A stretch of 64,000 nucleotides of DNA from positions 2,832,001 through 2,896,000 of the forward strand of contig NZ_JASTWJ010000001.1 in NCBI RefSeq assembly GCF_030499515.1, given 5' to 3'. The position numbers were made by a program, and so were the translations under genes. The stretch's first letter is position 1; each line of letters opens with the position of its first letter. Below the pieces are notes generated by a model. The model was not told the DNA's origin and did no database searches. It saw only the letters and a program-made list of their open reading frames with translations. This document shows positions 42,014 to 49,836 of the stretch, piece by piece. The DNA comes from Streptomyces sp. DT2A-34 (GTDB lineage Bacteria; Actinomycetota; Actinomycetes; Streptomycetales; Streptomycetaceae).

Positions 42014-42356
42014 GCGACGCGTGTGTCCGCCCCGAACCCGGGTACGAACGCGTCCTGCGGCTACCTCACCAGGTGACCGGGAGGGTCTGCCGCCGGCCTG
42101 GGTGCGGCGAAAGGCATCCAGTTCGATCGCCTCGGTCGGGTGACACGCCGCGAACATCCGAGTGCTCGTCGCCGATCACAGCAGTCTGCACCGGCCACCG
42201 ACAAGCTCAGCTCCGGCTCCGGCTCCGCAGGCATGCTATGCACCATCGGATGCCGTGTAGGCAGCCCTCGTCGAGAAGTCCCTGAAAAGTCCCTGACGTG
42301 ACGCATGGCGAGCCTGCTCATTTCAAATCCGCAGGTCAAACCCATGATCAACAGCC
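42014..42356. other. right-end intergenic region of the island
   Basis: Non-coding, less GC-rich sequence between the operon terminator and the right att-like repeat. It contains the AGTCCCTG pair listed separately and AATCCGCAGGTCA (42326-42338), an inverted partner of a sequence at the left end. No gene seen. Confidence 0.55.
42275..42295 (+). repeat. AGTCCCTG repeats, possible recombinase arm sites (right end)
   Basis: GAAGTCCCTGAAAAGTCCCTG: two AGTCCCTG units at 42277-42284 and 42288-42295, with the same 11-base period and orientation as the left-end pair at 9631-9651 (19 of 21 bases alike). It lies 62 bases before the right att-like core. Confidence 0.6.
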
Positions 42357-42428
42357 GCCGACATGTCGGTGAAGTGCAAGGAGACGGCGCGGGGCGGGTT
42401 GGCGGTGAACATCATCGAGTGCTGAGGG
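42357..42428 (+). repeat. att-like direct repeat, right copy (displaced sdaA 3' end)
   Basis: Copy of 9461-9532 with three substitutions. It still encodes the sdaA C-terminus (with one Tyr-to-Cys change) and its stop, but has no gene in front of it. It is the expected leftover of the original gene end after an element integrated and replaced it. Confidence 0.85.
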
Positions 42429-42663
42429 CCCGCCCCGTCGCCGGACCGGCCACCGAGACCCGCGAGACCAAACCCGGGGAAAACCACACCAGACCGCCAA
42501 GCGCCTTTCCGTCACGCCTCGGCCGAAGGTGGAGCGGACCAACATCGAATGCCCCACCCGACGAAGTTGACATTTCCACGTCAGGAACGGCTCACGCGTG
42601 CCAAGGTGGGGCATACAACAAGTCCAACCCCTGTCCCCCCACCGGTACTTCAGGGAGTCCCCC
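42429..42663 (+). other. leader of the GH25 gene
   Basis: Backbone sequence right of the island. TTGACA at 42567-42572 could be a -35 element, but I see no good -10 at the right distance. TGCCCCACC (42550-42558) and GGTGGGGCA (42605-42613) form a 9-bp inverted repeat of unknown meaning. CAGGGAG at 42651-42657 is the ribosome site of the next gene. Confidence 0.4.
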
Positions 42664-43221
42664 ATGCTCCGCGGCATCGATGTAAGCGCGTACCAGTCCT
42701 CGAGCTACGACACCGACGGCCTCTCCTTCGTCTTCATCAAGGCGACGGAGGGCCGCTCCTACATCAACCCCAAACTCGCCGCCCAGACCAAGCGCGCCCG
42801 CGACGCCGGCCTGGTCGTCGGCTTCTACCACTTCCTCTGGCCCGGCAACCTCTCGGCCCAGGCGGAGTACTTCGTCAGCAAGGCCCCCGAGAGAGCGGGT
42901 GACATCCTCGCCGTCGACTGGGAGACGACGAGCGCGGGGACACATGCGAGCAACGCGGAGAAGGACCTCTTCATCCGGAAGGTGAAGGAGAAGCGACCGA
43001 ACAATCCGGTTATTTTGTACTGCAACCGGAACTACTGGCTCAATGTGGACACCACGTCCTACGCCGGCGACGGGCTCTGGATCGCCGACTATGTGACCGC
43101 CGGCAAGCCCCGCATCAAGGCCAAGTGGCGCTTCCACCAGTACACCGACGACCCGCTGGACAAGAACGTCGCCGACTTCGCCAGCAAGGCCGCACTGCGG
43201 GAGTGGGCCGAGAACGCCTGA
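42664..43221 (+). CDS. glycoside hydrolase family 25-like lysozyme
   Basis: A 185-residue protein with the GH25 (muramidase) pattern: it opens with RGIDVSAYQ, has FVFIKATEG and GLVVGFYHFLWPG, and carries the catalytic Asp-x-Glu in LAVDWETTS. The C-terminal WRFHQYTDDP is also typical. GH25 enzymes cut the glycan of peptidoglycan. There is no signal peptide and no cell-wall-binding domain, so how or whether it reaches the wall is unclear. ATG at 42664 with GGGAG upstream. Confidence 0.85.
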   Translation: MLRGIDVSAYQSSSYDTDGLSFVFIKATEGRSYINPKLAAQTKRARDAGLVVGFYHFLWPGNLSAQAEYFVSKAPERAGDILAVDWETTSAGTHASNAEKDLFIRKVKEKRPNNPVILYCNRNYWLNVDTTSYAGDGLWIADYVTAGKPRIKAKWRFHQYTDDPLDKNVADFASKAALREWAENA

Positions 43222-43282
43222 CCGCATAGGCTCCGACCTGCGGCGAAGCAGTCGCCGCTGCGGAAGAGGGGAGCTTCTCGGC

Positions 43283-43825
43283 ATGAGTGGGACTGTCGCC
43301 GCGGTCAGCAGCAAGGGGACGTACTCGTTCACCAAGCCGAACCGCGAGAGCATCACGCTGATCGCGGGCGTCGGAGTGGAGGGCGATGTGCACGCGGGCG
43401 CCACGGTGAAGCATCGGTCCCGGATGCGGAAGGATCCCTCGCAGCCGAATCTGCGGCAGGTGCACCTCATCCACGCGGAGCTGTTCGACGAGGTGCGCGA
43501 GGCCGGGTTCGAGGTGGCGGCCGGGGAGCTCGGGGAGAACGTCACCACCCGGGGCATCGATCTGCTCGGGCTGCCGACGGGGACGCTCCTGAGGCTCGGG
43601 GGCGAGGCCGTCGTGGAGGTGACCGGGCTGCGCAACCCCTGCGCTCAGATCGACGGATTTCAGCGTGGGTTGCTGAAACAGGTTGTCGGGCGGGACGCCG
43701 AGGGCGGTGTGCGGTTCAAGGCCGGGATCATGAGTGTCGTCGTCAGCGGGGGTGTGGTGAGGGCCGGGGACCCGATCCGCGTGGAGCTTCCGGACGGGCC
43801 GCATCGGACCCTGGAGATCGTGTGA
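43283..43825 (+). CDS. MOSC-domain protein
   Basis: A 180-residue stand-alone MOSC domain (molybdenum cofactor sulfurase C-terminal). Family features are GVGVEGDVHAG, GELGENVTTRGIDL and the conserved cysteine in VTGLRNPCAQID, with MSVVVSGGVVRAGDPI near the end. Such proteins are thought to carry sulfur or detoxify N-hydroxylated compounds together with molybdenum enzymes. It lies in the backbone and is not linked to the hydroxylase operon of the island. It ends 44 bases before a strong bidirectional hairpin. Confidence 0.88.
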   Translation: MSGTVAAVSSKGTYSFTKPNRESITLIAGVGVEGDVHAGATVKHRSRMRKDPSQPNLRQVHLIHAELFDEVREAGFEVAAGELGENVTTRGIDLLGLPTGTLLRLGGEAVVEVTGLRNPCAQIDGFQRGLLKQVVGRDAEGGVRFKAGIMSVVVSGGVVRAGDPIRVELPDGPHRTLEIV

Positions 43826-43869
43826 CGTAGGCGCCGGGGCAGTAAACGCAAGCGGTCCGCGTGAGACGG

Positions 43870-43907
43870 AGGTGCCCGCTCACCACGGCGGCGGTGAGCG
43901 GGCACCT
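43870..43907. terminator. bidirectional terminator between MOSC and EF-hand genes
   Basis: A perfect 15-bp stem (AGGTGCCCGCTCACC at 43870-43884, complement at 43893-43907) with an eight-base loop, followed by TTT on the plus strand. It serves the MOSC gene and, from the other side, the convergent EF-hand gene. Confidence 0.85.
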
Positions 43908-43927
43908 TTCGTCATGCGTCATGCGTC

Positions 43928-43962
43928 ACTTGTTACTTGTTACTTGTTACTTGTTACTTGTT
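43928..43962 (+). repeat. heptanucleotide tandem repeat at the end of the EF-hand gene
   Basis: Five exact copies of ACTTGTT. On the minus strand the first copy supplies the last codons and TAA stop of the EF-hand gene and the others follow it. Gain or loss of units would not change the protein, because each unit regenerates the same ending. Confidence 0.9.
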
Positions 43963-44172
43963 CAGGAAGGACCAGAACTCGTCGAACGTCAGGAGCTTGT
44001 CGCCGTTCAGGTCGCGGCTCTTGATGATCGCCTCGGCGACCGACTCGGTGACGTTCCAGTCGCCTCCCTGAGCCAGGGCGGACTTGAACTCGGCGGCGGT
44101 GATGGTGCCGTCACCGTCCGCATCGATGCGCTCGAACTGCTTGCGTGCTTCCTCGATGTCGATGTGCCCCAC
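43954..44172 (-). CDS. small EF-hand calcium-binding protein
   Basis: A calmodulin-like protein of 72 residues. The first EF-hand loop is DADGDGTITAAE, a full 12-residue calcium loop ending in Glu. The second is DLNGDKLLTFDE, also with ligands at positions 1, 3, 5 and 12. Streptomyces has several such small calcium sensors with roles in germination and aerial growth; which one this is cannot be told here. GTG start at 44172 with AAGGGG upstream. It is convergent with the MOSC gene. Confidence 0.9.
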   Translation of the reverse strand: MGHIDIEEARKQFERIDADGDGTITAAEFKSALAQGGDWNVTESVAEAIIKSRDLNGDKLLTFDEFWSFLNK

Positions 44173-44241
44173 CGATCCGCCCCTTTACTCGCGTCTTACT
44201 CGCGTCTGTCGTGTTGTGCCGGCTCACTGCCGCAGGTCAGA

Positions 44242-45156
44242 TTAACTGCCCGCCCGCGCCTCCAGTGCGGCGACCACCCAGGCGAACTCCGCGCGGTGCG
44301 CCGAGGCGAGTCCCTGGCCCTTCACGACGGCCAGTAGCTCGCGATAGCGGGCGACCTTGTCGTTCGCGCCCGCCTTCAGGCCTTCGAGTACGACGGCCGG
44401 GTCGGCACCGCCGAGCAGGTCCCGCAGGATGCGCTCCGCCTCGGGGGACTCGGGGGCGACCCCGCGCTGCCGCGCCTCGGCCGCCGACTGCACCAGCCTC
44501 CGCGCGAACCACATCGACGCCCCGGCGGGGGCCTCGGGCCCACGACCGGCCGCGTTGAACTCGGCCACCGTGCGCATGTGCGCCCGGAACTCCGGGTCCC
44601 GCAGCAGCTCGGCCAGCTCCACCCAGGCGTCCACCTGCTCGGGCGTCGGCTCGTCCGGCAAGTCCACGGTCATGGTCCGCATCCGCTCGCGGATCGCCGG
44701 GTCCGCCGTGTCGAGTCCGCGGAACATCTCGTCCACGAACTCCTCCAGGATCCGCCGCCGCTCGGCGGCCGACAGCCTCGCCAGTCTGTTCATGAGGGTC
44801 ATCTCCTTCGCGGTCGAGCCGCGTCGCGCCACGGTCGACAGCACCGCACGGGTCACCTTCAGCGACCTGATCTGCGCGTCCAGTGCGGCGACATGCGTGG
44901 CCGCGACCGACGCCACATCCTTCTCACCGCTGACGACCTTCCGTACGTCGTCCAGGCCCAGCCCCAGTTCGCGCAGGGTGCGGATCAGCTCCAGGCGGGC
45001 GACGGACTCGGCGTCGTAGAGGCGATAGCCGCCCGATGAGCGGGTCACCGGGGGCAGGGCGCCCTCGTCGGACCAGTAACGGATCGTCCGCACGGTCAGT
45101 CCGGTGGCCCGGGCCAGGTCGCCGATGGTGAGAAGTCCGGTGCCGTCTTCGATCAT
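44242..45156 (-). CDS. MerR-family transcriptional regulator
   Basis: A 304-residue regulator. The N-terminal winged helix is clear: LLTIGDLARATGLTVRTIRY, then SSGGYRLYDAESVARLELIR and LGLGLDDVRKVV, followed by the coiled dimer helix. The 200-residue C-terminal part is helical and rich in Glu and Arg (EMTLMNRLARLSAAERRRIL) and contains no metal-binding cysteines, so it may sense an organic ligand or a partner protein. ATG at 45156. It is divergent from the broken GNAT gene, about 60 bases away, the usual position for a regulator and its target. Confidence 0.88.
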   Translation of the reverse strand: MIEDGTGLLTIGDLARATGLTVRTIRYWSDEGALPPVTRSSGGYRLYDAESVARLELIRTLRELGLGLDDVRKVVSGEKDVASVAATHVAALDAQIRSLKVTRAVLSTVARRGSTAKEMTLMNRLARLSAAERRRILEEFVDEMFRGLDTADPAIRERMRTMTVDLPDEPTPEQVDAWVELAELLRDPEFRAHMRTVAEFNAAGRGPEAPAGASMWFARRLVQSAAEARQRGVAPESPEAERILRDLLGGADPAVVLEGLKAGANDKVARYRELLAVVKGQGLASAHRAEFAWVVAALEARAGS

Positions 45157-45214
45157 GTCTGCGAGTGTGGGGCTTCCAGCGGGTGGAGACTCAAGGAGCG
45201 GGACGGGGGCGGTC

Positions 45215-45850
45215 GTGGCCAAGACCTTGCGGGACATTCTCGACGCGGCGGCGCGGGGTGTCTTCCCGCCTACGGACGGCCGTACGACGGTGGTCCCCCA
45301 GCCCTCCCCCCGGAACGCGGGCGTCCTCGCCTTCACCGCGCACTCCGTCGTCTTCACCGACGAGGATCCCGCGTGGGTGTACGCGGCACTGCGCGACGTC
45401 GACTGCGACGAGCCGGCCGCACCGATGAACCCGCGCTTCCTGGCGGCCCTCATGGAGCGGACGGGGCGCACGGCCGAGACCATCGACGCGGTGCTGGTCG
45501 GCTCCGCGTTGCCGGGTGAGCCGTCGCTCGCGCTGACGTAGATCGAGGATGCCGGCCACCCCCGGATCGTCTATGCCCGACGGCGGCGCGACGACGTGCG
45601 CGCGTGGGCGGCGGACGGCTGCGTGCTGGTGATGGGGCGCGGCGTCGCCGGGCGACTGGAGGTCTCGGTCGAGGTGGACGACGAGGTACGGCACAGGGGG
45701 CTGGGGCGGCTGTTGGTGACGGCGGCCCGGCATCTCGTCACGGAGCCGCTGTGGGCGCAGGTCGCCCCGGGGAACGCCCGCAGCACGCGGGCGTTCCTGG
45801 CGGCCGGCTACCGGCCGGTGGGCGCGGAGGCACTGCTGCACGCCGGGTAG
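45215..45850 (+). pseudogene. GNAT-family acetyltransferase interrupted by an in-frame TAG
   Basis: Two open segments in the same reading frame: 45215-45541 (KTLRDILDAAARGVFPP to LPGEPSLALT) and, directly after TAG at 45539-45541, IEDAGHPRIVYARRRRDD to the stop at 45850. The second part has the acetyl-CoA-binding pattern VRHRGLGRLLVTAARHL and GNARSTRAFLAAGYRPVG. The sequence reads straight through the TAG, with normal codon bias on both sides, where a Glu or Gln codon would be expected. It is a single nonsense mutation, a read-through case or a sequence error. The segment after the stop could restart near 45593 but would lack the N-terminal half. Confidence 0.75.
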
Positions 45851-45853
45851 GCG

Positions 45854-46486
45854 TCAGTGCCAGGCCTCGTAGTGCGGGTTGCTCTGGCAGCCGCTCATGA
45901 TCTCGACCTTGGTCGTCTTGTTCACCGGACAGACGCCGATGATGTACTTCCGGGCGATCCCGCCGGGGAAGGCGACCTCGACCTGGTCGGCCCATTTGTG
46001 GGTGTCGCCGATGGTCTTGTTGACGTCGATGCCGCCGGGGGCGTCGATGTAGTAGTTCCAGCCCGACTTCCACCAGTTCTTGTACAGGTCGTGGTCGTAG
46101 CTCGTGGACACGTACGGGGAGGGCTGGTTGACCAGGACGTACTGCTCCAGGTCGTACTGGCCGTTCACGACGTCCTTGGGCTTGAAGCCCTCCTCGAAGA
46201 CGATGTTCGGGCCGCGGCCGTCGGCCCGGTAGAGCGTGCCGCAGGTGGTGCGCCACGCGGGCTCGGGAGTGATGCGGTCGACGTCGACACGGCGGTCGAC
46301 GGCGGCCTTGACCTTGTCGTCGTACTGGACGGGGCAGGCGGCCGGGGCGGGGGCGGCGGCCTTGACGGCGGTCGTGCGAGCCGAGGCGGGGACGGTCTCG
46401 GGAGCCGTGGCGGCCGTCGTCGCGAGGACGGCCGAGAGGGACAGGACGGCGGCAGCGGCCCGCCGCCGCAGGCGAGTTGTGATCAT
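45854..46486 (-). CDS. secreted mono-ADP-ribosyltransferase, ScARP/Scabin (pierisin) type
   Basis: A secreted protein of about 210 residues with an Arg-rich start and a signal peptide (AAAAVLSLSAVLATTAATA). The catalytic R-S-E set of this toxin family is present: Arg in CGTLYRADGRGP, the STS motif in SPYVSTSYDHDLY, and Gln-x-Glu in ADQVEVAFPGG. Members of this group (ScARP of S. coelicolor, Scabin of S. scabies) modify guanine bases or nucleosides and DNA using NAD+. Cysteines in CPVQYDD/RTTCGTLY and VCPV/SGCQSN could form two disulfides. The start is ATG 46486 or GTG 46495. The ending NPHYEAWH looks complete. Confidence 0.85.
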   Translation of the reverse strand: MITTRLRRRAAAAVLSLSAVLATTAATAPETVPASARTTAVKAAAPAPAACPVQYDDKVKAAVDRRVDVDRITPEPAWRTTCGTLYRADGRGPNIVFEEGFKPKDVVNGQYDLEQYVLVNQPSPYVSTSYDHDLYKNWWKSGWNYYIDAPGGIDVNKTIGDTHKWADQVEVAFPGGIARKYIIGVCPVNKTTKVEIMSGCQSNPHYEAWH

Positions 46487-46577
46487 GAGGAGCACGATCC
46501 CGGGCCCGTGGCGGCGAGTCGTGGACCGTCACCCGTACGGCGGCGTGTCCACTGACCGCAGGTCAACTGGGCTTCGG

Positions 46578-47765
46578 CTAACGGAAGATGCCGGTGTGGC
46601 CGAGGGAGTAGCGGCCCGGCTGCGGGTAGACGGCGAGGCCGTGCGGGCCGCTGCCGACGGGGATACGGGCGAGTTGCTCGCCGGTGCGGGTGTCGATGGC
46701 GTACACCTCGGCGTCGTAGCGGCCCGACAGCCACAGCACCTTGCCGTCGGCGGAGACGCCGCCCATGTCGGGGCTGCCGCCGTCGGGGAGGTGCCACTTC
46801 TTGGTGAGCTTGTTCTTGGTGAAGTCGAAGACGGAGACGCTGCCCTCGCCGCGGTTGGAGACGTACATCTCGCGCGAGTCGCGGCTGACGTAGAGGCCGT
46901 GGCAGCCCTTGCCGGTGGGCAGGAGGGTGGGCTCGGTGAACTTGTCGCCGTCCAGGACCCACATGCCGTCGGCCATCATGTCGGCGATGTAGAACCTCTT
47001 GCCGTCCGGGGAGACCTTCACGTCCTGCGGCATGGCTCCGTCGAAGGGCAGTTTCTGCTGTCCTACGACCTTCATGCTCTCCGTGTCGACCTTCAGCAGC
47101 TCGCCGCTGAACTCGCAGGAGACGATGAAGTAGCGGCCGTCGAGGGAGAAGTCGGCGTGGTTGACGCCGTAGCAGGTGACCGGCTCGGTCTTGATCCGCT
47201 TCATGGTGTGGGGGTCGCGGAAGACGAGTTCGCGGTCGAGGGAGGCCATGACGACGGCGTACTTGCCGTTGGGGGTGAAGTAGAGGTTGTAGGGGTCGTG
47301 GACCTCGACCGGCTTGCCCGCCTTTCCCGTCTTCGGGTCGATGGGGGTGAGGGTGTGGCCGCGGTTGTTGTTGACCCAGAGGGTCTTCAGGTCCCAGGAC
47401 GGGACGACGTGCTGGGGCTGGCGGCCTACGGGGATCGTCTCGATGATCTCGTACGTCTTCGGGTCGATGACGGAGACGGTGTCCGACTCGGTGTTGGGGA
47501 CGTAGACGCGGGACGGGAAGTCCTTGACGACCGGGGAGAGCTTGTTGGGGCGGTCGGCGGCGTAGACGTCCTTCGGGTCGAGGACGGGGGGCATGCCGGG
47601 GAGGCCGTCGAGGGGCTTCTTCTCCGGTGGGGCGGGGATGGCGGCCTGGGTGCCGCCGGGGGGCTCGGGGGCGGGCCGGGGCTTGTCCTTGGCGGACTCG
47701 GTGCCGCAGGCGGCGAGCGCGAGTAGGCCTACGCCGGCGAGGAGGGTGCGGTGGAGGAGGTTCAT
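46578..47765 (-). CDS. YncE-like beta-propeller lipoprotein
   Basis: A secreted lipoprotein of 395 residues. The signal peptide ends in the lipobox LALAAC. A Pro-rich linker follows, then repeated propeller blades of the YVTN type (RVYVPNTESDTVSVID, KTLWVNNNRGHTLTPID, EMYVSNRGEGSVSVFD, VLWLSGRYDAEVYAID). Such propellers bind partners or ligands outside the membrane; no catalytic site is evident. ATG at 47765 with GGAAG upstream. No obvious operon partner. Confidence 0.85.
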   Translation of the reverse strand: MNLLHRTLLAGVGLLALAACGTESAKDKPRPAPEPPGGTQAAIPAPPEKKPLDGLPGMPPVLDPKDVYAADRPNKLSPVVKDFPSRVYVPNTESDTVSVIDPKTYEIIETIPVGRQPQHVVPSWDLKTLWVNNNRGHTLTPIDPKTGKAGKPVEVHDPYNLYFTPNGKYAVVMASLDRELVFRDPHTMKRIKTEPVTCYGVNHADFSLDGRYFIVSCEFSGELLKVDTESMKVVGQQKLPFDGAMPQDVKVSPDGKRFYIADMMADGMWVLDGDKFTEPTLLPTGKGCHGLYVSRDSREMYVSNRGEGSVSVFDFTKNKLTKKWHLPDGGSPDMGGVSADGKVLWLSGRYDAEVYAIDTRTGEQLARIPVGSGPHGLAVYPQPGRYSLGHTGIFR

Positions 47766-48136
47766 CGGCAGTTCTTCCAGTACGGCGGGAGGGCGGCGAC
47801 CGGGGCCGTGCGGCCGGAGCGGCGATCGGTAGTGATCACTCGACCATTTAATGAGGATTACGTCTAAAAACGCACGATTCACTCGATAAGCGGTCTGTTC
47901 GGGTCGTCGCTGCCTGGTTGTTCTCACCCCCGCCGCCCCTGCCCGTCCCATCCTTGAAGGGGCTCCGCCCCTTCGACCCCGCCAGGGGGCTGCCGCCCCC
48001 TGGATCCCGCCTTCGGCCCTGAACGGCCTCCTCCTCAAACGCCGGACGGGCTGGGTGATGCCGGTCGGCCCCAGGGCCAGGAATGGCGCGGGGTCGGCCG
48101 CAGGCGCGGGGCACCCGGTAGGCCGAGAGGCGCGGG
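47766..48136. other. intergenic region with palindromic repeat elements
   Basis: About 370 bases. The left part is the promoter region of the propeller lipoprotein gene. Two hairpins stand out: AAGGGGC-TCC-GCCCCTT (47957-47973) and CCAGGGGGC with GCCCCCTGG (47982-48003). They are followed by CTCAAACGCCGGACGGGCTG. Strings of this kind recur between genes in Streptomyces as small dispersed repeats. No gene seen. Confidence 0.6.
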
Positions 48137-48640
48137 CTAGCGGTCTGCCACCCTCATCTCGAACCATGTCGTCTTGCCGCGTGGCAGCAGGTCCACGCCC
48201 CAGCGGTCGGCGAGTTTGTCCACCAGGAACAGGCCCCGGCCGCTGATGTCCATCTCCTGGACCGGCATCAGGCAGGGCAGGCCGCGGGAAGGGTCGCGGA
48301 CCTCGATGCGGATCCAGCCTCGGCGGCGGCGCATGCGGAGGCCGAAGACGCGGGCGCCGGTGTGGCGGACGGCGTTGCCGACCAGTTCGGAGACGAGCAG
48401 GACCGCGTCCTCCGTCATCTTCGGGGTCAGGCCCCACTGGCGCAGGACCACCACCTGGGCCAGCCGCCGCGCCGTCGCCGCGGACTCGGGGCGGGACGGG
48501 AGCGGAACCTCCGCCTCCGTGGGATTGCCGAACAGCTCCAAAACCTTGGAGGCAGCTTCGTCCTCGGCCGCCGGCGACCAGCGCGCCGCGGCAGCACGGC
48601 TGTGTCCCCGCGGCTGTTCGATACCCTCCAGCCCCGCCAT
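48137..48640 (-). CDS. RsbW-like ATP-binding regulatory protein
   Basis: A HATPase of the anti-sigma/RsbW group, about 167 residues. The N-box is in TEDAVLLVSELVGNAVRHTG, the G1 region in VRDPSRGLPCL and the G2 region in DISGRGLFLVDKLADRWGVD. Streptomyces has dozens of these; they act as serine kinases or anti-sigma partners and in most cases their target is unknown. No partner (anti-sigma antagonist, phosphatase) is adjacent. The start is uncertain: I prefer ATG 48640, though the frame stays open to 48799. Confidence 0.8.
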   Translation of the reverse strand: MAGLEGIEQPRGHSRAAAARWSPAAEDEAASKVLELFGNPTEAEVPLPSRPESAATARRLAQVVVLRQWGLTPKMTEDAVLLVSELVGNAVRHTGARVFGLRMRRRRGWIRIEVRDPSRGLPCLMPVQEMDISGRGLFLVDKLADRWGVDLLPRGKTTWFEMRVADR

Positions 48641-48960
48641 GCCCCCATCATGGCCGCCGACAGGGCCCTCCGGGGCCGTTCCGGCGGAATACGCCCCCCG
48701 GAATCCCCCATTCCGGCGGACCCCTTTGGCATATGACAGTGGCAGTTCGGCATCGCCCACAGCCCCTCTGACCTGCGACGAAGGGTCTGTTGCAGGCAAT
48801 CGACGGGCTCCCTCGACAAGGCACGCTTAAGGTTGCCTTAAGGCTGCCATAAACCGCCCCATCGAGGGACCCGGATCAGACATCCCGTCAATTGCAAGTG
48901 GTTCGGGGGAGTTTCGGGCCGGACTTGTGCCGGGTCTCGCCCATCGGCTCTCGCCGGCCG

Positions 48961-49728
48961 TCAGAGGAACTTCGCCTTGCCCGGGCCCTCCTCCACGAAG
49001 CTCCGCATCCCCCGCTCACGGTCCTCCGTCGCGAACAGCCCCGCGAACCAGCCCCGTTCCACCGCGAGGCCCGTCTCGATGTCCGTCTCCAGGCCCGTGT
49101 CGATCGACTCCTTCGCCGCACGCAGCGCGATCGCCGGACCCTGCGCCAGCTTCGCCGCCCAGGCGTGCGCCTCGGCGTAGACCTGGTCCGGCGCCACCAC
49201 GCGGTCCACCAAGCCCAGCTCCCGCGCCTCGTCGGCCTTCACCATACGGCCCGTGAAGATCAGGTCCTTCGCCTTCGACGGGCCGATCAGGCGGGCCAGC
49301 CGCTGGGTGCCACCCGCGCCCGGGATCAGTCCCAGCAGGATCTCCGGCTGGCCCAGCTTGGCGTTGTCCCCGGCGATCCGGTAGTCCGCGCACAGCGCCA
49401 ACTCGCAGCCGCCGCCGAGCGCGTAGCCCGTCACGGCCGCCACGACCGGCTTCGGGATCCGGGCCACCGCCGTGAACGACTCCTGCAGGGCCCGTGCGCG
49501 CAGGACCATCGCCGTGTGGTCCATGGCCTGCATCTCCTTGATGTCCGCGCCGGCCGCGAACACCTTCTCCCCGCCGTAGATCACCACGGCCCGTACGTCG
49601 TCACGACGGCCCGCCTCCTCGGCGAGTTCCTTGAGCCTGTCCTGGGTGGCGACGTCCAGCGCGTTCATGGGCGGACGGTCGAGGCGGAGGGTGCCGACGC
49701 CTTCGGCGACTTCGAGATTCACGGTCAT
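48961..49728 (-). CDS. enoyl-CoA hydratase/isomerase family protein
   Basis: A crotonase-fold protein, 255 residues, full length. The oxyanion-hole segments are KVFAAGADIKEMQAM and GYALGGGCELALCAD. The two catalytic glutamates expected for a hydratase are in GGGCELAL and GQPEILLGLIPGAGGTQRL. A role in beta-oxidation (hydration of trans-2-enoyl-CoA) is likely, but the exact substrate is open. It stands alone between unrelated genes. Confidence 0.9.
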   Translation of the reverse strand: MTVNLEVAEGVGTLRLDRPPMNALDVATQDRLKELAEEAGRRDDVRAVVIYGGEKVFAAGADIKEMQAMDHTAMVLRARALQESFTAVARIPKPVVAAVTGYALGGGCELALCADYRIAGDNAKLGQPEILLGLIPGAGGTQRLARLIGPSKAKDLIFTGRMVKADEARELGLVDRVVAPDQVYAEAHAWAAKLAQGPAIALRAAKESIDTGLETDIETGLAVERGWFAGLFATEDRERGMRSFVEEGPGKAKFL

Positions 49729-49836
49729 GGAGGCAGGTTAACGGGGATTAACGGCTGCGGCCCCGGTGCAGTACCTCACACCGGGGCCACGGATCGCCGT
49801 AGGCCTACGCCTTCCCTACGTCTTCCTGCGCCTTCC

